A stretch of 64,000 nucleotides of DNA from Burkholderiales bacterium. GTDB lineage: Bacteria; Pseudomonadota; Gammaproteobacteria; Burkholderiales; SG8-39. Location of the stretch: contig JAOAEA010000001.1 in assembly GCA_026417035.1 (NCBI GenBank), positions 1 to 64,000 of the forward strand, written 5' to 3'. Position numbers and translations under genes: made by a program. Each line of letters opens with the position of its first letter. Position 1 is the first letter of the stretch. The notes beneath the pieces were generated by a model. The model saw nothing but the letters and a program-made list of their open reading frames with translations, searched no databases and was not told the origin of the DNA. Positions 32,975 to 42,331 of the stretch are shown here, in pieces.

Positions 32975-34315
32975 ATGACCGCGCACACGAGCCGGGCGGC
33001 GCGCGACGCGATGCGGGCGGCACGCGCGCTGCTCGCCGCCCTCGCCTTCGCAGTGGCGCAGGCGGCGGCCGCGGCCGAGCCGGACCTCGGCCGCGCCGAG
33101 CGGCTCGTGAGCGAAGGCCGCTATCGCGAGGCCTACGACCTGCTCGCGCCGTTCGAGCCGACGCGGGGGTCGGATCCGCAGTTCGGCTATCTCTTCGGGC
33201 GCGCCGCGCTCGGCACGGGCGACGCCGCGAGGGCGAAGGTCCTCTTCGAGCGCAGCCTCGCTGCCCGCCCCGGCTCGATTCCGACCCGCCTCGCCCTCGG
33301 GCGCGCCTATTACGCGCTCGGGCAGTACGCCGAGGCGAAGATCGAGTTCGAAACGGTCCTCTCCTTCGACAACCTCCCGCCCGACCTCGAATCGCAGGTG
33401 CAGATCTACGCCGACGCCGCCGCCCAGTATCTCGACCGGGGCCGGCGCCTCACGTGGTTCGGCTATGCCGAGACCGGCGTCGGCCGCTACCGCGTGAACT
33501 CGACGCGCGGCACGCAGGCGCTCGGCGGGGACGACCGGCAGGACACGTTCTACAACGCGCGGGCGGGCGGCGGGCTCGATTACTTCCTCTCCGACGAATG
33601 GGCGCTCGACGCGAGCCTCGATTACCGGTTCCGCCATTACGACAATCCCGATGTCCGCAACGACTCCGACTGGCGCTGGCGCGCGGCCGCCACGCGCGTG
33701 CTCGACGCGGCGAGCCTGGTGTTCGGCACCCGCGGACGCGTGAGCTACCGGGGCGACGGGATCCACCGCACCGACTACGGTCTCTTCGCGACCTGGCGCT
33801 ACCGGCTCGACGAGGACAACCAGCTCGCCCTCGGGGCCGAGGTGGAGCGACGCCACTACCCGAACGGGCCGTTGCGCGACCGCAGCCGCACGCGCTCGAC
33901 CGCCAGCGCCGGCTGGACGCGCGGCTTCGCCGACGGCAAGGCGACCTTTTCGCTGCGCGGCTGGGGCGGCTACAACTACGCCACCAGCCGGCCCGACGGC
34001 GACTCGGCGGTGTACGGGGCGACCGCCTCGCTCGACTACACGTTCTCCCCGCGCCTGGGCGGGTTCGTCTTCGCCTGGTACGAGCACGACAACTTCAACA
34101 CCGACCGTATCCACTTCCACCCCGACGCGCTCGACGAGAGCGTGATCCTGCGGCGCAAGGACAACCTCTACGAGATCGGCGGCGGGCTCGTCTGGGAGTT
34201 CGCGCGCAACTGGACCCTGCGGCCCGAGATCCTCTGGATCCGCGACCAGAGCAATGCGGTCGCCTTCAACTACAGCTCGACCGAGGTGTGGCTGAACGTG
34301 CGCTACGGCTTCTGA
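32975..34315 (+). CDS. TPR domain plus outer-membrane beta-barrel protein (Slam/DUF560-like architecture)
   Basis: A 446-residue exported protein. The signal peptide (ALLAALAFAVAQAAAA) ends before AEPD. Residues 35-150 are tetratricopeptide-like (RLVSEGRYREAYDLLAP, FGRAALGTGDAARAKVLFER, ALGRAYYALGQYAEAKIEFE). Residues 160-446 are amphipathic beta-strands ending in WLNVRYGF with terminal Phe. This order, TPR then barrel, is that of Slam/DUF560 translocon-like proteins and of some polysaccharide export proteins. No partner lipoprotein gene is beside it. The ATG at 32975 after GGGGGAG is chosen; the frame upstream overlaps nhaC. Confidence 0.75.
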   Translation: MTAHTSRAARDAMRAARALLAALAFAVAQAAAAAEPDLGRAERLVSEGRYREAYDLLAPFEPTRGSDPQFGYLFGRAALGTGDAARAKVLFERSLAARPGSIPTRLALGRAYYALGQYAEAKIEFETVLSFDNLPPDLESQVQIYADAAAQYLDRGRRLTWFGYAETGVGRYRVNSTRGTQALGGDDRQDTFYNARAGGGLDYFLSDEWALDASLDYRFRHYDNPDVRNDSDWRWRAAATRVLDAASLVFGTRGRVSYRGDGIHRTDYGLFATWRYRLDEDNQLALGAEVERRHYPNGPLRDRSRTRSTASAGWTRGFADGKATFSLRGWGGYNYATSRPDGDSAVYGATASLDYTFSPRLGGFVFAWYEHDNFNTDRIHFHPDALDESVILRRKDNLYEIGGGLVWEFARNWTLRPEILWIRDQSNAVAFNYSSTEVWLNVRYGF

Positions 34316-34362
34316 GCCCGGCGGCCGCGCGCGGGGCCCGGCACGGGCGCGCGGTTCGCACT

Positions 34363-34368
34363 AGACTC
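34363..34368 (+). promoter_or_regulatory. candidate -10 element (TAGACT) of the MarC gene
   Basis: CACTAGACTCGG lies 26 bases before the GTG start at 34395; no clear -35. Confidence 0.4.
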
Positions 34369-34394
34369 GGGGCCGTGCGTCGCCGGGAGCGCCC

Positions 34395-35066
34395 GTGGAA
34401 GCAGCGGTTGTGTCACTCGTGAAGTCGGTCGTCCTCGTGCCGGTGACGCTGCTTCCCATCATCAACCCGCTCTCGACGGCGCCGGTGTTCGTCGCGACGG
34501 CGGGCGGCAACCCTGTCCTCGGCGCGCGCCTCGCGCGGCAGGTGGCCATCAACGCGTGGTTCGTCGTGGTCACGTCGATCTTGATCGGCAGCTACGTGCT
34601 CGCGCTCTTCGGCATCTCGCTGCCGGTCGTGCGCATCGGCGGCGGGCTGCTGGTGGCGTCCACCGCCTGGCGCATGCTCCACCGCACCGAGGAGGACGAC
34701 GTGCACGCCGCGGCGGCGGAGAGAGCGAGCGGGATGTCCCATGTGGACGTCGCGCGGCGGAGCTTCTTCCCGATCACCTTCCCGCTCACCACCGGACCCG
34801 GCACGATCGCCGCGTCGATCGCGCTCGGCGCGCAGGAGCCGATGACGCCGGCCCAGTACTTCGCTGGCGCGATCGTCGCCGCGGCCGGGGCCGCGATCGT
34901 GTCGGCGGTGCTGTATCTCGTCTTCAGGCACTCGACGCGGGTGATCGGATGGCTGGGCCCCGTGGGCATGCTCGTCATGACCCGCCTCATGGCGTTCATC
35001 CTGCTCTGCATCGGCATCCAGATCATGTGGACCGGCTGGTCCGAGCTGAACGGTGTCGCGTTGTGA
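34395..35066 (+). CDS. MarC family integral membrane protein
   Basis: A 223-residue protein with six hydrophobic segments. MarC/YchE/YhgN features are the N-terminal LLPIINPLSTAPVFVA, a hydrophilic loop around residues 100-115, and FFPITFPLTTGPGTIAASIALG near residue 125. The start is a GTG behind GGGAG. The molecular function of the family is unknown; the early link to multiple antibiotic resistance was withdrawn. It lies between the barrel protein and the AsmA gene, all on the plus strand. Confidence 0.9.
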   Translation: MEAAVVSLVKSVVLVPVTLLPIINPLSTAPVFVATAGGNPVLGARLARQVAINAWFVVVTSILIGSYVLALFGISLPVVRIGGGLLVASTAWRMLHRTEEDDVHAAAAERASGMSHVDVARRSFFPITFPLTTGPGTIAASIALGAQEPMTPAQYFAGAIVAAAGAAIVSAVLYLVFRHSTRVIGWLGPVGMLVMTRLMAFILLCIGIQIMWTGWSELNGVAL

Positions 35067-35144
35067 CGGGGGCGACACCGGGCGGCGGCCTTCGGGCCGA
35101 TCGCTGATGCGGGCGCGACGGCACGGTCGCTTCGGGGCGCGACG

Positions 35145-38100
35145 ATGAAGGGGCTGCGCCGCTTCCTCGCCGTGGCGGCGGCGCTCGCCGCCCTGCTCGT
35201 GCTCGCCCTCGCCGCGCTCGCCGCGCTCGCGCCGACGCTCGACGCGTCGCGCTGGCGCGAGGGGATCGCTGCCCGCGCCTCGGCGGCGCTCGGCCGGCCG
35301 GTCGCCCTCGAGGGTGCCTTGCAGGTGCGGCTCGCGCGCGTCGCCGAGTTCCGCGTCGGCGCGATGCGCGTCCTCAACCCGCCCGGGTTCGCGGCGCCCG
35401 AGTTCGCGTCGTTGCGCGACGCCCGCATCGAAGTCGATCTCCTCGGCCTTCTGCGCCGGCGGATCGTGCTACCGGCGGTCGAGGCATCCGACGTGCGCGT
35501 GCGCCTCGCGCGCGCCGCCGATGGCCGCGCGAACTGGACGTTCGGCGACGCGGACGCGGCGCCCCGCGCGCCGGCGGTAACCCGCGCCACGATCGCGGTG
35601 GAGCGGGTTGCGCTGAACGGCCTCACGGTGGAGTACCACGACGCGACGTCCGGAACGCACCGCCGGATCGAGCTCGACGCGCTCACGGGCGCTGGCGGCA
35701 CGAACGAGCCGATCACCGTCGCCGCGCGAGGGACGGCCGCGGGCGGGGCTCGCTACGAGGCAGCCCTCACAGGCGGCCCCGCGCGCCTACTCGGCGCGGA
35801 CTCGCGCTGGCCGTTCGCCATCGACCTCGGCTTCGGCGGTACCCGGGTGCACGCGGCCGGTTCGGTCGCGCTGGACACGCCCGACGCCGAGCTCGAGTTC
35901 GGCGCGGGCACCGACAGCGTCGCGGACGTCCAGGCGCTGGTCGGCACGCAGCTGCCGAGCTTCGGGGCCGCCGCAGCGGCCGGTCGCGCCAGCGTTCGCC
36001 CCGGTGCGATCGATCTCGCAGACCTTCGCGGCGTCGCCGGCGGCGCGGCGTTCTCGGGACGTCTGTCGCTCGATGCAAGCGGGGCACGGACGCGCGCGAG
36101 CGGCGAGCTCGCGATCGCCGCGCTCGACCTCCGCCCCTTCCTGCGCGACCCGGCGGCCGACGCGCGCCGCCCGTTCGGTTACGACGACCTCGCCGGCAAC
36201 GCGACGGCGCTGCGAACGCTCGTGCCGGTCGATCTCGCGCTGGCGCTGCGGGTCGGGCGACTCGCGGGGGTCGACCTCGACGTGCGCGACGCAACGCTCG
36301 AGCTCGTGGCCGATGCGGGCGGCGCGCGCGCGCCGATGGCGGTGACCGTCGCCGACGTCGCGTTCACCGGGCTCGCGCGGCTCGACACGGCGGGCGCCGT
36401 GCCCGAGGTCTCGCTCGAGCTCGGCGCGCAGGACGCGCGGCTCGCCGCGCTCGCGCTCCAGGCCACGGGCCTGGAAGGGATCGAGGGCAGCATCGAGCGC
36501 ATGGCGTTGCGCGCGAACGGCCGTGGCGAGACGGTCGGCGACGTCGCGCGCGGTCTCGCCGCGCGGCTCGAGCTCGAGCGGGCGCGGCTCTCTTACGGGA
36601 GCTTCGCCGGCGGACGGCCCGTCGGCGTGGCGCTCGACACGCTCGTGCTCGAAGCGCCGCAGGGCGGCCGCCTGCGGGGGGCCGCGCGCGGCACGCTGCT
36701 CGGCAAGCCCGCTTCGTTCACGCTCCGCGGCCGCGAGCTCCCGCGCATCCTGCGCGACGGCGTTCTTCCCCTCGAGCTCGACGTCGCCGGCGCCGGTGCG
36801 CAGGCGCGCATCGAAGCGAGGGCCGCCCCGTCGGGGGCCGCGCTCGCGTTCCGCGCCGACGCGGCGCGCTCGGGCGATCTCGCCGAATGGCTCGGCTTCG
36901 CGCCCCAGTCGGCCTTGCCCGTCGCGCTGCGCGGCGACGCGCGACGCGAGGCGGGCGGCTGGCACTTGCGCGATGTGCGTCTCGAGGTCGGGCGGAGCGT
37001 CGTCGTCGCGGACGTGCGTCTCGCCGCCGAGGGCGGTCGCACCGTCCCGCGCGTGCGCGTCGCGAGCCCCCTCGTCGACCTCGCCGAGCTCGCCACGCTG
37101 CGGCCGCCGGCTTCCTCGCCGCAGGAGCGACGCAACCTGTCGCTGGACGTGCCGGTGCTCCCGCAGCGCATCGACTTCCCCGACGCGGACATCGACCTCG
37201 CGCTCGAGCGTGTGCGCTCGAGCCGCGCGGAGGTGACGGACGTCGCGCTCACGGCGCGGATCCGCGACGGTTACCTGCCGCCCGCACCGCTCGGGTTGCG
37301 CGTCGCCGCCGTCCGGTTCGAGGGAACGCTCGGCCTCGATCTGCGCGGCCACGTGCCCGAGGCGGCGCTGGAGCTTTCCGCATCCGGGGCTGATGTCGGC
37401 GCCGTGCTGCGCGCGCTCGGCCTGGCCGATGGCGTCGAGGCCCACGCCGATGCGCTCGAGTTCCGCCTCGCAGGCCGCGGCGCGACCCTCGGCGAGCTCG
37501 CCGAGCGCTCCTCCCTCGCGGCGCGGGTGACCGGTGGCGATCTCGCGCTCCACGGCCCCGCGGGCAGGCCCCTCGGGCAGATCGCGCTGCGCAAAGGTGT
37601 CGTGACGGCCGCCCCGGGCGAGCCGGTCACCGCACGCCTCGACGGCGCCATCGACGCGACGGATGTCGAGCTCCGGGTCAGGACCGGCACGCTCGCGGAT
37701 TTCGCGGGCGAACCGCGCCGCGTGCCGCTCACGGTCGAAGGACGCGCGGCCGGCGCGACACTGCGCATCGCGGGCGAGGCAGGGCTCCCGCTCGGACGCT
37801 CGGGCGAGCTCGCGATCGAGCTCGCCGGCGAGCGGCTCGACTCACTGAGCGGTCTCGCCCGCGTGGCGCTCCCGCCCTGGGGACCCTGGTCGGCTGCGGG
37901 ACCGATCACCATGACCGCGACCGGCTACGCGATTCCGCGCCTCGCGCTGCGCGTCGGGTCGAGCGAGCTCGTCGGACGCGGCGCGCTCGAGCTCGGCGGC
38001 GCGCGGCCCGTGCTCGACCTGCACGTGGCCGCCCCGCGCATCCAGCTCGACGACTTCCCGCGTTGGCGCGATGCGGCGCGCGCAGCGCCGATGACGGCCG

Positions 38101-39020
38101 AGAGCCTGCGCGACCAGGCCGCGGGCGCGGCGACGCAGACGCAGCGGGTGCTCGACGCCGCGTTCCTGCGCCGCTTCGACGCCTACGCCGAGGTCGAGGT
38201 CGGGGAAGTGCTCGTCGGCGCCGACCGGCTCGCCGACGGCAGGCTGCGCGTGCAGCTCAAGGACGGCGACCTCTACGTCGGCCCCGCCGAGGTGAACGTC
38301 CCCGGCGGGACGGTGAAGCTCTCGGCCGCCTACGACGCGGAGGATAGCCAGATCGAGCTCAGGCTCGGCGCGCACATCGAGCGCTTCGACTATTCCATCC
38401 TCGCACGCCGGCGCTGGCCGGACTCGGGCGTCTCGGGCCTCTTCAGCATGAACCTCGAGCTCGCGAGCACCGCCCGCTCGCTCGATGCGGTGCTCGCTTC
38501 CGCGAACGGGCGCCTGGACATGGCCGCGTGGCCGAAGGACCTCGGGGCGCGGCAGGTGGACAACTGGGCGGTCAACCTGTTCCGGCTGCTGCTGCCGGCG
38601 CTCGACCCCCTGCTGCCGGGCCGCGGCCGCGGCGCGGAGTCGATGGTCAACTGCATTGTCGGCCGCTTCGACATCGTCGACGGCCGGCTCACCGAGGACC
38701 TCATGATCATCGACACGAGCCGCATCCGGGTGCGGGGGACGGGAACCGTCGACTTCCGCACCGAGGCGATCGACGCCCGGTTCAGTCCGCGCACCAAGCG
38801 CCTGCAGCCCTTGAGCCTCCAGCCGCCGCTGCGCGTGAGCGGCACGCTCACCGACTTCAGGATCGGCCTCGCGCCCGAGGACCTGCTCGCGGCGCTCGCG
38901 CGCTTCCTGACCTCGGTGGTCGTCGTGCCGCTCGAGAGGCTCTTCCGCGGACCGATCCCGGTGGACGGTTCGGACGTGTGCGCCGACCCGCTGCGGCTCG
39001 TCGAGCCCGAACGGCGCTGA
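35145..39020 (+). CDS. very large AsmA family protein
   Basis: A 1291-residue protein with one N-terminal anchor helix (FLAVAAALAALLVLALAALA) and a long periplasmic part built of beta-strand repeats, typical of the AsmA/TamB-like superfamily of lipid-transfer bridges between inner and outer membrane. AsmA features at the start are LDASRWREGIAARASAALGR followed by GRPVALEGALQV. At the C-terminal end, GRLDMAAWPKDLGARQVDNW, NCIVGRFDIVDGRLTED and the GTGTVDFRTEAIDARFSPR stretch are characteristic. The length is much greater than E. coli AsmA (about 617). Role by family: envelope phospholipid transport. It converges with the antiporter cluster, with ten bases between stops. Confidence 0.9.
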   Translation: MKGLRRFLAVAAALAALLVLALAALAALAPTLDASRWREGIAARASAALGRPVALEGALQVRLARVAEFRVGAMRVLNPPGFAAPEFASLRDARIEVDLLGLLRRRIVLPAVEASDVRVRLARAADGRANWTFGDADAAPRAPAVTRATIAVERVALNGLTVEYHDATSGTHRRIELDALTGAGGTNEPITVAARGTAAGGARYEAALTGGPARLLGADSRWPFAIDLGFGGTRVHAAGSVALDTPDAELEFGAGTDSVADVQALVGTQLPSFGAAAAAGRASVRPGAIDLADLRGVAGGAAFSGRLSLDASGARTRASGELAIAALDLRPFLRDPAADARRPFGYDDLAGNATALRTLVPVDLALALRVGRLAGVDLDVRDATLELVADAGGARAPMAVTVADVAFTGLARLDTAGAVPEVSLELGAQDARLAALALQATGLEGIEGSIERMALRANGRGETVGDVARGLAARLELERARLSYGSFAGGRPVGVALDTLVLEAPQGGRLRGAARGTLLGKPASFTLRGRELPRILRDGVLPLELDVAGAGAQARIEARAAPSGAALAFRADAARSGDLAEWLGFAPQSALPVALRGDARREAGGWHLRDVRLEVGRSVVVADVRLAAEGGRTVPRVRVASPLVDLAELATLRPPASSPQERRNLSLDVPVLPQRIDFPDADIDLALERVRSSRAEVTDVALTARIRDGYLPPAPLGLRVAAVRFEGTLGLDLRGHVPEAALELSASGADVGAVLRALGLADGVEAHADALEFRLAGRGATLGELAERSSLAARVTGGDLALHGPAGRPLGQIALRKGVVTAAPGEPVTARLDGAIDATDVELRVRTGTLADFAGEPRRVPLTVEGRAAGATLRIAGEAGLPLGRSGELAIELAGERLDSLSGLARVALPPWGPWSAAGPITMTATGYAIPRLALRVGSSELVGRGALELGGARPVLDLHVAAPRIQLDDFPRWRDAARAAPMTAESLRDQAAGAATQTQRVLDAAFLRRFDAYAEVEVGEVLVGADRLADGRLRVQLKDGDLYVGPAEVNVPGGTVKLSAAYDAEDSQIELRLGAHIERFDYSILARRRWPDSGVSGLFSMNLELASTARSLDAVLASANGRLDMAAWPKDLGARQVDNWAVNLFRLLLPALDPLLPGRGRGAESMVNCIVGRFDIVDGRLTEDLMIIDTSRIRVRGTGTVDFRTEAIDARFSPRTKRLQPLSLQPPLRVSGTLTDFRIGLAPEDLLAALARFLTSVVVVPLERLFRGPIPVDGSDVCADPLRLVEPERR

Positions 39021-39030
39021 AGCGGGGCCG

Positions 39031-40767
39031 TCAGCGGCCGAGAAGCATCGTCGCGGCGAACGCGATCGCCGCGAGCATGAGCGCGAGCGCGGCCACCGGC
39101 CATTGCCGCAGCACGCCGTCGGCGCGCACGAACGCCGCGCCCGCCGGGACGGTCACACGTCGGACGGCAGCGGCGAGCCCGCCGCCAGCCGCGAGCGGCG
39201 GGAGCTTGCGGCCGAGCGCGACGGCGAGGACCGCCCCGCCCGTCAAGGTGACGAGCGCCGCGCCGAATTCCTTCGCGGCGAGGGGTTTCGGCAGGGCGTC
39301 GAAGGGCGCCGGACCAAGCGCCGCGAACCCGAGGGCGAGCGAGCCGAGCGCCAGCGCGAGCGCGGCGAGCTCGGACAGCCGCGACACGGGTTTCGCGGGC
39401 TCGACCGCGCCCCCGGCCGGACGCGCGAGCGCGTGCGCGAGCACCAGCACGACGTAGCTCGCCGTGAGCAGCCCGCCCACGTCGAGCACCGTTTCCCACC
39501 ACCACCGGCCCGACATCCCCGCGGCGTCGAGCAGCAGCTTCTTCGCCGCGAATGCGCCGCTCGGCGGCAGCCCCATCAGCGCGAGCCCGGCGACGGCGAA
39601 GGTGAGCACGGTGAGCGGCAGCGCCCGCGCGACGCCGCCGAGCTCGGCGATGCGGTCGTGACCGAGCCCGCGATAGACGAGGCCCGCGGCCATGAACATC
39701 GCCGCCTTCGCCAGCGCGTGGGAGATCGCCTGCAGCGTGCCTCCGGCGAGCGCGCCGCCGCGCGCGAGCGCCGCCGCCCCCGCATCGAACGCGAGCGGGA
39801 ACATGAGGAAGAGATAGCCGATCTGCGCGACCGTCGAGTACGCGACCAGCAGCTTCAGCCGCTCCTGCCGCAGCGCGACGACGTTTCCGACGAGGATCGC
39901 GCCCGCGCCGAGCGCGGCGAGGAGCTCGGCCGAGGGCGCGGTGACCACGCCCGGCAGCACGTCGAACCACAGCCGCACGACCAGGAACCACGAGCCCTTG
40001 ACGACCAGGCCCGAGAGCACCGCGCTCGCGGCCGGCGGCGCCCCGGCGTGCGCCGGCGGCAGCCACAGGTGCAGCGGGAAGAGCGCCGTCTTGGCGGCGA
40101 GCCCCACGGTCATGAGCGCCGCGGCGACGAGCGTGGCGGGATCCGGATCGGCCCGCTCGCCGAGGAGCGCGATGTCGAGCGTGCCGTACGTGCCGTAGAC
40201 GAGCACCGCACCGAGCAGGTAGAAGATCGACCCGCTGAGCGCGTAGAGCAGATACCGCAGCGCGGCGCGCAGCGTTTCGGCCTTGCCGTCGAGCGAAACG
40301 AGCGGCACCGCGGCGAAGGTGAGGAGCTCCAGCGCGACCTGCTCGAAGAAGGCCTCGCCCGCGACGAAGACGAGGTTGAGCGCCCCCCAGATGGCGAGGA
40401 GCAGCGTCCAGAAGACGAGCGGCGCGCGCGCCTCGCGCACGCCTTCGGGCGTGGCGAAATCGGCGCGTGCGTAGACGCCGATGCCGAGGATCACCACCGC
40501 GATGGCGGGGATCATCACGAGCGAGAGGGCGTCGGCGCGCAGCGCGATGCCGAGGGGCGGCGGCCAGCCGCCGAGGAGATAGACGAGCGTCCCGCCGGAG
40601 TCCGGCGCCGCGGCGACGATCGCCGCGGCGATCGCGGCGCCGGCGAGGATCGTCACCGCCGCGACGCGCTGCGCGTTGCGTCCACCGAGGGCGAAGCCCG
40701 CGAGCACGCCGACGAACGGCACGAGCACTGCCGCCACGAGCAGGAGCCCGCCGGGCGTCGCCGTCAT
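39031..40767 (-). CDS. mnhD: Mrp-type antiporter subunit D (proton-conducting)
   Basis: A 578-residue membrane protein with about 14 hydrophobic segments, homologous to the antiporter-like subunits of complex I. Key features are FTALLPL-like ALFPLHLWLPPAHAGAPPAASAVLSG near residue 225 (with conserved Lys and His for proton relay), LLVAYSTVAQIGYLFLMFPLA near 308 and ISHALAKAAMFMAAGLVY near 345. It is longer than common MrpD (about 500) through a C-terminal extension with three or four more helices. It is the last gene of the six-gene unit, nine bases after mnhC. No second, MrpA-like ion-translocating subunit is present in the cluster. Confidence 0.92.
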   Translation of the reverse strand: MTATPGGLLLVAAVLVPFVGVLAGFALGGRNAQRVAAVTILAGAAIAAAIVAAAPDSGGTLVYLLGGWPPPLGIALRADALSLVMIPAIAVVILGIGVYARADFATPEGVREARAPLVFWTLLLAIWGALNLVFVAGEAFFEQVALELLTFAAVPLVSLDGKAETLRAALRYLLYALSGSIFYLLGAVLVYGTYGTLDIALLGERADPDPATLVAAALMTVGLAAKTALFPLHLWLPPAHAGAPPAASAVLSGLVVKGSWFLVVRLWFDVLPGVVTAPSAELLAALGAGAILVGNVVALRQERLKLLVAYSTVAQIGYLFLMFPLAFDAGAAALARGGALAGGTLQAISHALAKAAMFMAAGLVYRGLGHDRIAELGGVARALPLTVLTFAVAGLALMGLPPSGAFAAKKLLLDAAGMSGRWWWETVLDVGGLLTASYVVLVLAHALARPAGGAVEPAKPVSRLSELAALALALGSLALGFAALGPAPFDALPKPLAAKEFGAALVTLTGGAVLAVALGRKLPPLAAGGGLAAAVRRVTVPAGAAFVRADGVLRQWPVAALALMLAAIAFAATMLLGR

Positions 40768-40776
40768 GCCGCCTGC

Positions 40777-41109
40777 CTACTCATCGCCCGCGGCCGGCGG
40801 CGGCTCGGGCGCGAGCGTCGCAGAGCCGGTTTCGGCGTGCAGGCGCAGCAGGACCGCGACGGCGAGCGCGGTCGCGGCGAACGCGACCACGAGCCCGGTG
40901 ATCAGCAGCGCCTGCGGGACGGGGTCGCCGCCCCAGCCGGCGGCGGCGCCGCGGTGCGCGACCGCGCCGAACAGCACGAACACGCCCGCGCCGATGACGT
41001 TGAACGCGAGGATCTTGCGCAGCGGCTGCGGATCGACGATGAGCGCATAGACGCCCAGGCCCACGAGCGCCGCGGCCACCAGCCCGAAGAGCGTCGCCGC
41101 GTCGGTCAT
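40777..41109 (-). CDS. mnhC: Mrp-type antiporter subunit C (NuoK-like)
   Basis: A 110-residue protein with three transmembrane helices, homologous to NuoK. The central region IVDPQPLRKILAFNVIGAGVF and DPVPQALLITGLVVAFAATALAVAVLLRL, with its conserved helix-3 pattern, is typical. The start overlaps the stop of the preceding gene by four bases. The tail is Glu/Pro-rich. It assembles with subunit D in the inner membrane. Confidence 0.92.
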   Translation of the reverse strand: MTDAATLFGLVAAALVGLGVYALIVDPQPLRKILAFNVIGAGVFVLFGAVAHRGAAAGWGGDPVPQALLITGLVVAFAATALAVAVLLRLHAETGSATLAPEPPPAAGDE

Positions 41110-42044
41110 CGCTCCGGCCTTTCGGGCGCGCCGGCCATGATCAGCGCGAGCGCGAGCGCGATCGACGGCAGGAGCGCCCACTCGATCAACTTGATGAGCA
41201 GCTTGGCGTAGCCATCGGGGTAAGCGAGGAACGCACCCGCCGTCACGACGCCCGCGGCGCCGACGGCGAGGAACACGACCGCCCCGCCGACGAGCGCGAG
41301 CCGGACCCAGGTCCGGCTGACCGGCGGCGCGTCGGCAAGGCCCGCCACCACCGCGAGCATCCACATCGCCGCGAGGATGGTCGCCGCCTGGAATTTGCCG
41401 CCGGGCTCGTCGGCGCCGACCCAGAAGATGTAGATCGCGACGACGATCCCGATCGGCGGCAGCACGCGCGCGAACCAGGCGAGGATCCCGTCGGGATCGG
41501 CGTGGTGCGGCTGCCCCGGGCGGCCGCCCCAGGCGCGGTCCGGCGCGAGCGACCAGACACCGATCATCGCGAAGAGCACCACGATCGCCTCGAGCAGCGT
41601 GTCCATCGCGCGGAACGCGATCAGCACGGCGGTGATGGGGTTCGCGACGCCGGTCGATGCGATGTTGTCGGCGGTCAAGTGCGCGAGCGTCGGCGCGGGC
41701 TCCGGCAGCGCGAGGATCGCGTAGGCGAGCGCGGCGGTGACGCAGGCCGCGACGCATGCGGCGGCGATTCGCAGGGCGAGGCCGGGGCGCTCGGCACGCG
41801 CCGACGCTTCGGTGTCGCGCAGACGCGCGGCCGCGGCGACCAGCATCGCGCCGGTGAGACCGCCGCCGATCGCGCCCTCGGTGAGCGCGATGTCCACGCC
41901 CTGGAGCTGCACCCACACCAGCGTGAGGACGAGGCCGTAGGCGACGAAACCGACCGTGGCCGCGAAGGTGCTGCGGGCGGCGACCGTCCAGACCGCGAGC
42001 GCGAGGACGAGGACGGCGAGCGCCGCGTTGAGCGCCGCGATCAC
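41106..42044 (-). CDS. mnhB: fused Mrp subunit: DUF4040 (MbhD-like) + MbhE-like + MrpB
   Basis: A 312-residue membrane protein combining three parts. Residues 1-75 match the MbhD/DUF4040 domain (GFVAYGLVLTLVWVQLQGVD, IALTEGAIGGGLTGA). Residues about 95-165 match MbhE (NPITAVLIAFRAMDTLLEAI). Residues about 190-310 match MrpB (VLPPIGIVVAIYIFWVGADE, PGGKFQAATILAAMWML). The first two parts correspond to the C-terminal domain of MrpA in classical Mrp systems and to separate genes in membrane-bound hydrogenases. The start is GTG, overlapping the mnhG stop by four bases. The large NuoL-like part of MrpA is missing. Confidence 0.85.
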   Translation of the reverse strand: MIAALNAALAVLVLALAVWTVAARSTFAATVGFVAYGLVLTLVWVQLQGVDIALTEGAIGGGLTGAMLVAAAARLRDTEASARAERPGLALRIAAACVAACVTAALAYAILALPEPAPTLAHLTADNIASTGVANPITAVLIAFRAMDTLLEAIVVLFAMIGVWSLAPDRAWGGRPGQPHHADPDGILAWFARVLPPIGIVVAIYIFWVGADEPGGKFQAATILAAMWMLAVVAGLADAPPVSRTWVRLALVGGAVVFLAVGAAGVVTAGAFLAYPDGYAKLLIKLIEWALLPSIALALALIMAGAPERPER

Positions 42045-42331
42045 GCGCGCGGCCCCGTGCGCCGCGCCACGCGCGCCACGAGCTGCGACACCGCGCCGCT
42101 CGCCAGCAACACGAGCGCCCAGATGGCGACCAGCTTGAGCGCGCCGAGGAGCCCGTCGACGCGCGGCAGCAGGCCCAGGACGACGAGTCCGAGGCCGAGG
42201 TTGTCGGCCTTGGTGAGCGCGTGCAGCCGCGCGAGCGCATCGGGGAAGCGCAGCAGCCCGACGCTGCCGGCGAGGAAAAAGAAAGCGCCGGCGGAGACCG
42301 CGACGACCGTGAAGAGGTCGGCGAGGCTCAT
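42041..42331 (-). CDS. mnhG: Mrp-type antiporter subunit G
   Basis: A 96-residue protein with three helices and the MnhG/PhaG pattern FFFLAGSVGLLRFPDALARLHALTKADNLG, in which RFPDxxxRxHAxTKAxTLG is the family hallmark. The start overlaps the mnhF stop (ATGA), and the stop overlaps the GTG of the fused subunit, so the genes are tightly coupled. Confidence 0.93.
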   Translation of the reverse strand: MSLADLFTVVAVSAGAFFFLAGSVGLLRFPDALARLHALTKADNLGLGLVVLGLLPRVDGLLGALKLVAIWALVLLASGAVSQLVARVARRTGPRA

